This document shows, piece by piece, positions 1 through 5,166 of a stretch of 6,511 bases of DNA. A program made the translations under genes and the position numbers. The notes beneath the pieces were generated by a model, which had not been told where the DNA came from, made no database searches, and saw only the letters and a list, made by a program, of their open reading frames with translations. This DNA comes from Nitrospirae bacterium GWC2_57_9. GTDB taxonomy: Bacteria > Nitrospirota > UBA9217. The stretch is from the NCBI GenBank assembly GCA_001805085.1, contig MHEA01000245.1, forward strand, positions 1,525 through 8,035, given 5' to 3'. Each line of letters starts with the position of its first letter. The stretch's first letter is position 1.

Positions 1-241
1 ACAGGAAGATCATGACCACGCCGTGAAGCGTGAAGATGGCGTTGTAGGTCTGGGCGCTCACGAGATGCATGCCGGACTGGATCAGGTTCAGGCGCATGGT
101 CAGGCCGAGGCAGACGCCGACGAAGAAGAAGGAGAGCGTCGAGGCGAGGTAGAGCAGGCCGATCCGTTTATGATCGGTCGTGAACAGCCAGCCGCGGAGG
201 CCCGGGTATCTGCCCGGAGTGGTGTAGAAGGAGTTTTGCAT
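1..241 (-). CDS. ctaD: Cytochrome c oxidase subunit I, N-terminal part (runs off the left edge)
   Basis: This is the catalytic subunit of an aa3-type haem-copper terminal oxidase in the inner membrane, which reduces O2 to water and pumps protons. Only the first 80 residues are in the window. Read on the minus strand from an ATG at 239-241, the protein has the subunit I signature TTDHKRIGLLYL at residues 21-32. A first membrane helix follows (about 29-49), then the loop RLNLIQSG (50-57), then YNAIFTLHGVVMIFL at the start of helix II. His73 in TLHG matches the conserved low-spin haem axial ligand. The SCO copper-chaperone gene lies upstream on the same strand, which fits a cox operon, but a REP/RAYT element separates them. 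No Shine-Dalgarno sequence is visible: the leader next to the start is AACCAAAGCCT, and a REP hairpin begins 15 bases upstream. The family call is very secure; aa3 rather than another subtype is inferred. Confidence 0.94.
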   Translation of the reverse strand, partial: MQNSFYTTPGRYPGLRGWLFTTDHKRIGLLYLASTLSFFFVGVCLGLTMRLNLIQSGMHLVSAQTYNAIFTLHGVVMIFL

Positions 242-255
242 AGGCTTTGGTTTTT

Positions 256-278
256 GTAGCCGCAGGCTTTAGCCTGCG
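256..278 (+). repeat. REP palindrome, left end of the RAYT element
   Basis: The 23-bp repeat begins GTAGCC and continues as the perfect hairpin CGCAGGCTTTAGCCTGCG (261-278; an 8-bp self-complementary arm with a 2-base centre). It is the exact reverse complement of the right-end copy at 777-799. Just past it the sequence continues CAGG, which creates a second overlapping palindrome, CCTGCGCAGG, at 273-282, so an alternative fold exists only at this end. In RNA read from the minus strand this hairpin would lie in the ctaD leader. Confidence 0.88.
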
Positions 279-284
279 CAGGTT

Positions 285-770
285 TCACAGGATCCCGTTC
301 AATACATCGTTCAATTCATAGCCGACAGCGCCCTTATAGGGGTAATCTTCCCATGAACGGGCTAAACCTTTTCTAACTGGATTATCAAGAATATATCTTA
401 CCAGGACCGCAAATTTCTCATGGTTTCTGACAACGTGATCATAGAAATCCTTTTGCCACTTGATCTCCGGCTTATTCGATGCTAACCAAAATCCTGTTTT
501 TTGTTTAAAGGAGACTACTGTTTTCCAGACATCAGACTCGCTTGAGGTTCCTTGAATAAGCAAATGGAGATGGTCGGGCATGAAGCAGTAAACAGGTACC
601 TTTGAAGGCGTTTTTTGAATCAATTCGGTCAGAATATTAATAAAAGTCTGTACACTATTGGGCTCAATGAACAACCGCTTTTTATCTTGAATGCAGAGAG
701 TAAAAGATACAGAAACAACTCCCCGGTACAGTTCACGATCAAGTCTGTGTGTTTTCTCTTTTATCACCAT
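285..770 (-). CDS. REP-associated tyrosine transposase (RAYT, Y1/HUH family)
   Basis: This is a single-strand DNA endonuclease/transposase of the TnpA-REP branch of the IS200/IS605 (Y1_Tnp) family, which cuts and joins at REP hairpins through a 5'-phosphotyrosine. At 161 residues it is full length for the family. The metal-binding HUH motif is PDHLHLLI (residues 65-72, His67 and His69). The RAYT-specific motifs WQKDFYDHVVRN (105-116) and RYILDNPVRKGLA (125-137) follow. Tyr126 in the YI-x2-NP motif is the likely nucleophile by family comparison. YPYKG near residue 143 is also typical. The gene is bounded by two REP copies. Its ATG is preceded by the REP arm and TTTCCT with no Shine-Dalgarno sequence, so translation may be weak, which would suit a self-limiting element. 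All key residues are present, so it could be active. Its AT-rich codon use differs from the flanking genes. Confidence 0.93.
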   Translation of the reverse strand: MVIKEKTHRLDRELYRGVVSVSFTLCIQDKKRLFIEPNSVQTFINILTELIQKTPSKVPVYCFMPDHLHLLIQGTSSESDVWKTVVSFKQKTGFWLASNKPEIKWQKDFYDHVVRNHEKFAVLVRYILDNPVRKGLARSWEDYPYKGAVGYELNDVLNGIL

Positions 771-776
771 AGGAAA

Positions 777-799
777 CGCAGGCTAAAGCCTGCGGCTAC
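777..799 (-). repeat. REP palindrome, right end of the RAYT element
   Basis: This 23-bp repeat is the exact inverted copy of 256-278. Read on the minus strand it starts GTAGCC and then forms the same hairpin. It ends 6 bases upstream of the transposase start codon on the minus strand, so in the transposase mRNA the hairpin sits where a ribosome binding site would be. Confidence 0.88.
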
Positions 800-839
800 C
801 AGAGATAAAAAGTGCATCGCTCCGGCTAATCGGTAATCA

Positions 840-1613
840 TTACTCCTGTTTTTTCGCCGATCTCATCAGATACATCAAGAACCCCGCCACGAACAGCACC
901 ATCAAGGTCCCGGTCACCTTCAGGATATTGAACACATAGGTCTTTTCGCGGGGATCGTAGCTGAAGCAGTACATAAGCGCCTTGCGCGCGGGAGAACCGA
1001 TCTTGCCTTCCGATGCTTCCGTCAGGGCCATGGTTATCTCAAAAGGCAGGAAGGTGACGCCCTCCAGGTAGCGCACGATCTTGCCGCCGGGAGCGATCAC
1101 GACGAGCGTGATCGGATGGGAGAAGTCGTGTTCGCTGTCCCGCTGGAACCGGAAACCGATGGAATCGGTGAACTTCCTGATATTTGCCCTATCCCCGGTC
1201 AGAAAGGTCCAGGCAGTTTCGGGGAAGGGACTGCCCACGGCCTTCAGATAGTTCACTTTTTTGTCCCGGGCTATTGCGGGCGTGTCCTTGTCATCGAAGC
1301 TGAGCGTTATCACCTGGAAATCACTGCCAGGCGTCAGAAATTCTATCTTTCCCAGAGCGCGGGCCAGGCCGGTCAGCAGCATGGGGCACTCGTGCACGCA
1401 CCCGAGATAGACGGGCGCGATAATGGTCGGCTTGTCGATCCGCTGCTTCAGGTTCAGGCTTTTACCCGTCTCGTCGAGGAAAACGGCGTCGGGGGGCAGG
1501 AATTGACCCAGCTTCTCTTCAAGAGCGATCTCGGCGCTCGTCACGGCCGTTTCGTGGGCTGGGATGGCCGGAGCGAAAAGGCAAAGGAAAACTATAATGA
1601 TGGTTCTGTTCAC
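840..1613 (-). CDS. SCO1/SenC family copper chaperone, membrane-anchored
   Basis: SCO proteins are thioredoxin-fold chaperones that deliver copper to the CuA site of cytochrome c oxidase subunit II on the periplasmic side. From the GTG at 1613 the protein has 257 residues. It starts with a secretion signal (about 1-19, hydrophobic IIIVFLCLFAPAIPA). The copper-binding motif is CVHECP (Cys72 and Cys76), and the distal ligand is His166 in DFSHPITLVVIAPGGK. A C-terminal YCFSYDPREKTY segment and a membrane helix (about 228-250) follow, as in the longer, C-terminally anchored SCO type. The GTG start is chosen because AAGGA lies 7 bases upstream and a signal peptide begins at once. A longer ORF from an ATG at 1730 would begin on top of the likely promoter (1702-1730) and would bury the signal peptide. 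It lies upstream of ctaD on the same strand, separated by the RAYT element. The family assignment is secure. Confidence 0.92.
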   Translation of the reverse strand: MNRTIIIVFLCLFAPAIPAHETAVTSAEIALEEKLGQFLPPDAVFLDETGKSLNLKQRIDKPTIIAPVYLGCVHECPMLLTGLARALGKIEFLTPGSDFQVITLSFDDKDTPAIARDKKVNYLKAVGSPFPETAWTFLTGDRANIRKFTDSIGFRFQRDSEHDFSHPITLVVIAPGGKIVRYLEGVTFLPFEITMALTEASEGKIGSPARKALMYCFSYDPREKTYVFNILKVTGTLMVLFVAGFLMYLMRSAKKQE

Positions 1614-1620
1614 TGGTCCG

Positions 1621-1625
1621 TCCTT
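1621..1625 (-). promoter_or_regulatory. Shine-Dalgarno site that sets the SCO start
   Basis: On the minus strand AAGGA is followed by seven bases and the GTG at 1611-1613. This supports the GTG rather than the far-upstream ATG at 1730 as the translation start. Confidence 0.7.
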
Positions 1626-1701
1626 GCGAAGATGCTGAGCGAGCTCGAGGAATACTTGCTGTGGAATAAAAGCGGACGAAAGCATGAGCAATGACGCTAT
1701 C

Positions 1702-1730
1702 AGCATATTCGGATGACGATAAAAAGTCAA
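1702..1730 (-). promoter_or_regulatory. Sigma70-like promoter for the SCO gene
   Basis: On the minus strand TTGACT (1725-1730) and TATGCT (1702-1707) are separated by exactly 17 bases. Transcription would start near 1695, leaving a leader of about 80 bases before the GTG at 1613. The match is by eye to the consensus TTGACA/TATAAT (5/6 and 4/6 positions). Confidence 0.55.
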
Positions 1731-1758
1731 GCAAGTACATTATTGCGCTGTTGCACGC

Positions 1759-1780
1759 CTTGACACCGTCAAGACCGTCA
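1759..1780 (+). repeat. Operator-like palindrome and direct repeat over the plus-strand -35 box
   Basis: CTTGAC-ACC-GTCAAG (1759-1773) is a perfect 6-bp inverted repeat that covers the -35 hexamer of the plus-strand promoter. ACCGTCA occurs twice, at 1765-1771 and 1774-1780, nine bases apart start to start. A regulator binding here could block RNA polymerase. No regulator is encoded in the window, so a function as operator is inference. Confidence 0.4.
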
Positions 1781-1787
1781 TTATTAT
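1760..1787 (+). promoter_or_regulatory. Sigma70-like promoter for the radical SAM/type III PKS operon
   Basis: TTGACA (1760-1765, a full consensus match) and TATTAT (1782-1787, 5/6) are separated by 16 bases. Transcription would begin near 1794, giving a leader of only about 21 bases before the ATG at 1816. The -35 box lies about 30 bases from that of the divergent SCO promoter, so the two promoters are back to back and may compete. Confidence 0.6.
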
Positions 1788-1815
1788 TAAAGAAAGACCT
1801 CTTGCGCCGCCCCCT

Positions 1816-3246
1816 ATGCCTATGAACGTCCTTATCATCAGCACGAACCAGGCAGCCTCTCCCATGCCGGTCCTTCCGTCAGGCGCGTGCCTGGTCGCGG
1901 AAGCGGCCGAACGGGCGGGGCATACCGTGACCCTGCTCGACCTGATGTTCAGCGCAGACCCCTTGCGGCTGGTCAAGGGTCGTCTCCGAAAGACGGCCTA
2001 TGACGCGATCGGTCTTTCGGTCAGGAACATCGACAACAACGACATGACGGGCACGCAGTTCTTTTTAAGGGAGCTGCGCGAATTGATCGCGCTGATCAGG
2101 GACTTTTCCGATGCGCCGCTCATCATGGGCGGGGCGGCCTGTGCCGTCATGCCCCAGGCCATGCTCCGATATCTCGGTCTTTCGTACACCGTGATCGGGG
2201 AAGGGGAAGCGCCGTTTTGCCGCATTCTCCAACGGATCGAGGCAGGAAAGCCCTTTGATGACATTCCCGGCGTTGCCGGTTTGACACAGGGCATTTTCAG
2301 AGCGAATCCTGCGGTCCCGGTAAAGGCCCTCTCTGTCCAGCTTCCCTCGTACTCCAAATGGCTCAACCTCCGGTCCTATCGCTCCCGGATGGCGACCATC
2401 CCGATCCAGACCAAACTGGGGTGCCAGTTCGGGTGTGTGTATTGCACCTATCGGAAGATCGAAGGGGAGACGTACCGGCTTGCGGAACCCGAAGCGGTTG
2501 CAGAAGCTGCACGAGCCCTCACCTTCTCGGGACTGTTCGACATCGAGTTCGTGGACAATGTGTTCAATGCCCCACTTGATCATGCCCTGGCCGTGTGCGA
2601 TTCTGTGATCCGGGCGGGGATTGGGGCGCGTTTTCAGAGCGTCGAGCTGAATCCGTCCTTTTTCACCCATGAGCTGGTGACCGCAATGGAGCGCGCGGGA
2701 TTTGTGGGAATCGGGCTGACCGTGGAGAGCGCTTCCGACGAGGTTCTGCAGGGCCTGCGGAAGGGATTTACCGCCGCGGACGTCCATCGGGCCTCGACGA
2801 TCGTGCGCGCACACCGGCTGCCCTGTGTCTGGATCTTCCTGCTGGGTGGCCCGGGTGAAACGGAGAAGACGGTGCTGGAGACCCTGCGGTTCGCGGAACG
2901 AGAGATCCGTCCCGGCGATGCCGCTTTTTTCAATATCGGCATCCGTATCTATCCCGGGACGGAGCTCGAAACCATCGCGCGGCAGCAGGGAGTTCTTTCC
3001 GTTCCTCCCGGGTACATGCTGGAACCTGTTTTTTATGTTTCCCCCGGGCTTGATCCGTCCTGGCTCCGCGAACGTGTCCGGGACCGGGTAAGCAGGAATA
3101 TGCACTTCATGAGCGTTGATACCTTCAACCTCCCCTATCTGCCGCTCATCAACAGGATCGGGTATGGATTGGGACTGCGCGCTCCCCTCTGGCGTTACAC
3201 CCGCCGGATCAGGAGCGGTCTGCGGATGCTCGGCATGAACGCGTAG
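1816..3246 (+). CDS. B12-binding-domain radical SAM enzyme
   Basis: This 476-residue protein has the class B, cobalamin-dependent radical SAM layout. An N-terminal Rossmann-like B12-binding domain (about 1-150) starts MNVLIIS, with LPSGACLVAEAAERAGHTV near 20-38, PLIMGGAACAVMPQ near 101-114 and VIGEGE at 126-131. The radical SAM core (about 190-385) follows, with the 4Fe-4S-binding CQFGCVYC motif (Cys203, Cys207, Cys210). The core continues with an FVDNVFN strand (245-251), a glycine-rich GIGLTVESAS segment (298-307) and FLLGGPGETE (341-350). A C-terminal helical tail is present. Such enzymes often methylate unactivated carbons, but other reactions are known and the substrate cannot be read here. 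The type III polyketide synthase gene follows after 43 bases, so a role in making or tailoring that product is inferred. Either ATG 1816 or ATG 1822 could be the start; neither has a Shine-Dalgarno sequence, and the family-like MNVLIIS favours 1822. Confidence 0.9.
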   Translation: MPMNVLIISTNQAASPMPVLPSGACLVAEAAERAGHTVTLLDLMFSADPLRLVKGRLRKTAYDAIGLSVRNIDNNDMTGTQFFLRELRELIALIRDFSDAPLIMGGAACAVMPQAMLRYLGLSYTVIGEGEAPFCRILQRIEAGKPFDDIPGVAGLTQGIFRANPAVPVKALSVQLPSYSKWLNLRSYRSRMATIPIQTKLGCQFGCVYCTYRKIEGETYRLAEPEAVAEAARALTFSGLFDIEFVDNVFNAPLDHALAVCDSVIRAGIGARFQSVELNPSFFTHELVTAMERAGFVGIGLTVESASDEVLQGLRKGFTAADVHRASTIVRAHRLPCVWIFLLGGPGETEKTVLETLRFAEREIRPGDAAFFNIGIRIYPGTELETIARQQGVLSVPPGYMLEPVFYVSPGLDPSWLRERVRDRVSRNMHFMSVDTFNLPYLPLINRIGYGLGLRAPLWRYTRRIRSGLRMLGMNA

Positions 3247-3275
3247 GGGCCGGTCTTTCTTTGCGGTATCATGAC

Positions 3276-3280
3276 AGGAG
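3276..3280 (+). promoter_or_regulatory. Ribosome binding site of the type III PKS gene
   Basis: AGGAG lies nine bases upstream of the ATG at 3290, inside the 43-base gap after the radical SAM gene. It sets the start, and no promoter is apparent in this gap, which supports co-transcription. Confidence 0.7.
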
Positions 3281-3289
3281 CCTTTCGAA

Positions 3290-4348
3290 ATGAACAACCA
3301 GTCTGCCCATATAGGATCCATGGCAGTGGCCGTGCCGCCCTGCAGCCTTGACCAATCCGAGACGGACAGGGTGATCCAGCATTACTACAAAGGACGCCTC
3401 TCGTCGCGAAGCCTCTCCCTGATCAAGAGCCTCCTCGGCCATCCGAGCATCAGGCGCCGCTGTTTCGCGGTCGACCGGCCTGAGGTACTCATCGAAGAGG
3501 ATCTCGACGCCCGCATGGCACGGTTCACGCACTGGGCGGTCGAGCTCTCGTCCGGCGCCATCGATCAGGCGCTGAAGCAGGCAGGGGTGAGCATTGAGGA
3601 AGTGCAAGGGCTTGTGGTGAACACCTGCACCGGTTATATCTGTCCCGGCATTTCCACCTATCTGATCGAGAAGCTCGGGCTGCCGAAGACCAGCCATGTG
3701 TACGACCTGGTGGGGAGCGGCTGCGGGGGCGCTATCCCGAACCTGGAAATAGCCGAATCGCTGCTCAAACGAAACGGCGGCGGCCCCGTCCTGAGCGTAT
3801 CCGTCGAGATCTGCACGGCGACCTTCCAGATGGACAACGACGTCAGTCTCCTGCTCTCGAACACGCTCTTCGCCGACGGAGCGGCCGCGGCCGTGATCTG
3901 GTCACGACCGGAAGGGTACGAACTGGTCTCTTCGGCCAGCCGGTACGTGCCCGAGCAGCGCGAATCGATCCGGTATGTTCATAAGAACGGCCAGCTGCAT
4001 AATCAGCTTTCGCTCAAACTGCCGGGCCTCGTCGCGAAGGCGGCCGCCGGGGTCGTGCAGGACCTGCTGGCCCCGCGCGGACTTGCGGTAAACGAGATCG
4101 CCCACTGGGCGGTCCACAGCGGGGGGGAGAAGATCATCAATGCCGTGCGCGATGAACTGGGGTTGCCGGAGAACCAGGTGGCAGCGGCACGCCGGGTGCT
4201 GGCGGAATACGGGAACATGTCTTCGCCCACGGTCATGTTCGTGCTGCAGGAGGTCGACCGCCAGGGCGTCGGTCCCGGGGAATGGTGCGTAATGCTTTCC
4301 TTCGGAGCAGGGCTTTCGGCGCATGCGTTCTTATTGCGGAAGAAATGA
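3290..4348 (+). CDS. Type III polyketide synthase (chalcone/stilbene synthase family)
   Basis: A homodimeric ketosynthase of this family extends an acyl-CoA starter with malonyl-CoA units and cyclises the chain to pyrones, resorcinols or phloroglucinols. At 352 residues it has normal length. The full catalytic triad is visible: Cys145 in VGSGCGGAIPNL, His276 in WAVHSGGEKII and Asn309 in EYGNMSSPT. Also typical are SVEICTATF (170-178), LFADGAAAAVI (193-203, the conserved DGAAA strand) and a C-terminal LSFGAGLSAHAFLLR. A FabH-type KASIII is less likely because the YGNMSS and WAVH(S/P)GG motifs are those of the chalcone synthase group. It is the second gene of a likely operon with the B12-radical SAM enzyme. 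Starter specificity and chain length cannot be read; many bacterial members use fatty acyl-CoAs to make alkylresorcinols or alkylpyrones. Confidence 0.94.
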   Translation: MNNQSAHIGSMAVAVPPCSLDQSETDRVIQHYYKGRLSSRSLSLIKSLLGHPSIRRRCFAVDRPEVLIEEDLDARMARFTHWAVELSSGAIDQALKQAGVSIEEVQGLVVNTCTGYICPGISTYLIEKLGLPKTSHVYDLVGSGCGGAIPNLEIAESLLKRNGGGPVLSVSVEICTATFQMDNDVSLLLSNTLFADGAAAAVIWSRPEGYELVSSASRYVPEQRESIRYVHKNGQLHNQLSLKLPGLVAKAAAGVVQDLLAPRGLAVNEIAHWAVHSGGEKIINAVRDELGLPENQVAAARRVLAEYGNMSSPTVMFVLQEVDRQGVGPGEWCVMLSFGAGLSAHAFLLRKK

Positions 4349-4375
4349 CTGCCGGAACCCTGCGATGCCCGCCCA

Positions 4376-4404
4376 TTGCCAAAAGCGGCGCTATCAGTTA
4401 TAAT
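4376..4404 (+). promoter_or_regulatory. Strong sigma70-like promoter for the Cys-cluster gene
   Basis: TTGCCA (4376-4381, 5/6) and a perfect TATAAT (4399-4404) are separated by 17 bases. They lie in a locally AT-rich 117-base gap after the type III PKS. Transcription would start near 4411, giving a leader of about 55 bases. No terminator for the preceding operon is visible, so some read-through is likely, but the downstream genes have their own start signal. Confidence 0.68.
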
Positions 4405-4450
4405 TCCCCAATAATGATTTATATAATAATAAGAATAAAACGGGTCGTAA

Positions 4451-4456
4451 GGGAGG
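4451..4456 (+). promoter_or_regulatory. Ribosome binding site that sets the GTG start at 4466
   Basis: GGGAGG lies nine bases before the GTG at 4466-4468, supporting this non-ATG start and so keeping the N-terminal cysteine cluster in the protein. Confidence 0.65.
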
Positions 4457-4465
4457 CGCTTTCCG

Positions 4466-5113
4466 GTGCAAAGACTTCCTTATAATGCCTGCGATTACCG
4501 CTGCGAACGCTGCCATGTGACGGCGGAATGCGCCGTGTTCCGTAATCTGCAGCGCCATCCCTTGTTGAAGCCCGGGGCGGCCGGGGACGGGGATCCCGCC
4601 ACTGTCCTTGAGGCCCTCCGTGCCTCCTTTCGGGAAACCGAGCAAATGATAAAGCAGAAGGCACGGGACGCAGGGGTAGACGTCGACGAGATCGCCGGGG
4701 GATCTTCATCCCCGGAAATAGCCGGCAACTCCGAAAGCATGCGGGATGATCCTCTCTATCGGCAATCCGGAGACTTTACCGAGGCCGTGCGGCGGTTGCT
4801 GCAGAGTGTTGATCGGGCGGTCGAGAGGGAAGCGCGGGGATACCTGTCCGATCTTGCCTGGCACCATACCATTATCCCGGCCAAGGTCTTCCGGGCACTG
4901 GGATGGCGGACCGGTAAGGCAGACGAGATCGCCGTCGACGGAAAGAACTCAGCCGCCGTGGCAGCGAAATCAGCGGCCATATGCGTGCTTGCCTTGGACC
5001 ACCTTGCTTCCCGCTATCCTTCCCTGGCGCCTGCCTGCAGGGAGCTGTCCTCCGCAGCTTGTCATTTAAGGGAGGAGATAAACCGCAGGTTCAAACTGCG
5101 GTCCGAAGCGTGA
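4466..5113 (+). CDS. Unrecognised protein with an N-terminal four-cysteine cluster
   Basis: I do not recognise a named family. The 215-residue soluble protein opens with a tight cysteine cluster C-x3-C-x2-C-x5-C (Cys9, Cys13, Cys16, Cys22), which suggests a bound zinc or Fe-S centre. The first three cysteines have radical SAM-like spacing, but the protein is far too short and lacks the rest of a radical SAM barrel. A predicted helical stretch (about 45-70) leads to a Gly/Ser-rich linker (about 71-92), then a mostly helical C-terminal domain (about 100-212) with WHHTIIPAKVFRALGW at 132-147 and three more cysteines (173, 191, 199). There is no signal peptide or membrane segment, so it is probably cytoplasmic. 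It has its own promoter and is followed after 53 bases by the Cys-rich DUF5714 gene, so the two may work together. GTG is the chosen start because of the GGGAGG site. Confidence 0.72.
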   Translation: MQRLPYNACDYRCERCHVTAECAVFRNLQRHPLLKPGAAGDGDPATVLEALRASFRETEQMIKQKARDAGVDVDEIAGGSSSPEIAGNSESMRDDPLYRQSGDFTEAVRRLLQSVDRAVEREARGYLSDLAWHHTIIPAKVFRALGWRTGKADEIAVDGKNSAAVAAKSAAICVLALDHLASRYPSLAPACRELSSAACHLREEINRRFKLRSEA

Positions 5114-5130
5114 GCAGCCCTGCAAACCCC

Positions 5131-5159
5131 TTGTCTCCATTCCGGTAAACGGGTATACT
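5131..5159 (+). promoter_or_regulatory. Promoter-like sequence immediately before the DUF5714 gene
   Basis: TTGTCT (5131-5136, 4/6) and TATACT (5154-5159, 5/6) are separated by exactly 17 bases. A start point about seven bases past the -10 box would be 5166-5167, the A of the ATG, so the transcript would be leaderless. No Shine-Dalgarno sequence is visible before that ATG, which fits. Confidence 0.45.
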
Positions 5160-5166
5160 GTCGATC

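Larger units (their letters stand above)
256..799 (-). mobile_element. REP/RAYT element (IS200/IS605-like), complete
   Basis: The element consists of one Y1 transposase gene bounded by two identical 23-bp palindromic repeats in inverted orientation (256-278 and 777-799). Each repeat starts with GTAG when read inward from the element's edges, the tetranucleotide typical of REP sequences recognised by REP-associated tyrosine transposases. The transposase stop codon is 6 bases from one repeat and its start codon is 6 bases from the other. Two 60-base samples counted by hand inside the element are about 37-38% GC, against about 70% for a sample of the radical SAM gene, which supports foreign origin. 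It lies between the SCO gene and ctaD, in the same orientation. No target duplication is seen, as expected for this transposon class. The exact outer boundaries are inferred from the repeats. Confidence 0.8.

Noticed and set aside
256..799. The two palindromic repeats as part of a CRISPR array
   Set aside because: There are only two copies, in inverted rather than direct orientation, and they flank a transposase gene. They are REP ends.
1116..1694. Plus-strand reading frame of about 192 codons
   Set aside because: It is antisense to the SCO gene, which has clear copper-binding motifs and a signal peptide; the plus frame has no recognisable family features.
2065..3321. Long minus-strand reading frame of about 418 codons
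   Set aside because: It lies opposite the radical SAM gene, has no recognisable domain, and such antisense frames are common in GC-rich DNA. The plus-strand frame carries all the conserved motifs.
3290..4348. FabH/KASIII identity for the ketosynthase
   Set aside because: The YGNMSS and WAVHSGG motifs and the Cys-His-Asn spacing match the chalcone synthase-type family, and no other fatty acid synthesis genes are nearby.
4466..4533. The first three cysteines (C-x3-C-x2-C) as a radical SAM motif
   Set aside because: The protein is only 215 residues and lacks the glycine-rich and barrel motifs of radical SAM enzymes. A fourth cysteine nearby fits a structural metal site better.
4695..4715. Strong hairpin CCGGGG...CCCCGG with one bulged base, as a possible terminator or attenuator
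   Set aside because: It lies inside the 4466-5113 coding region, in the part encoding a Gly/Ser linker, and no T-tract follows.
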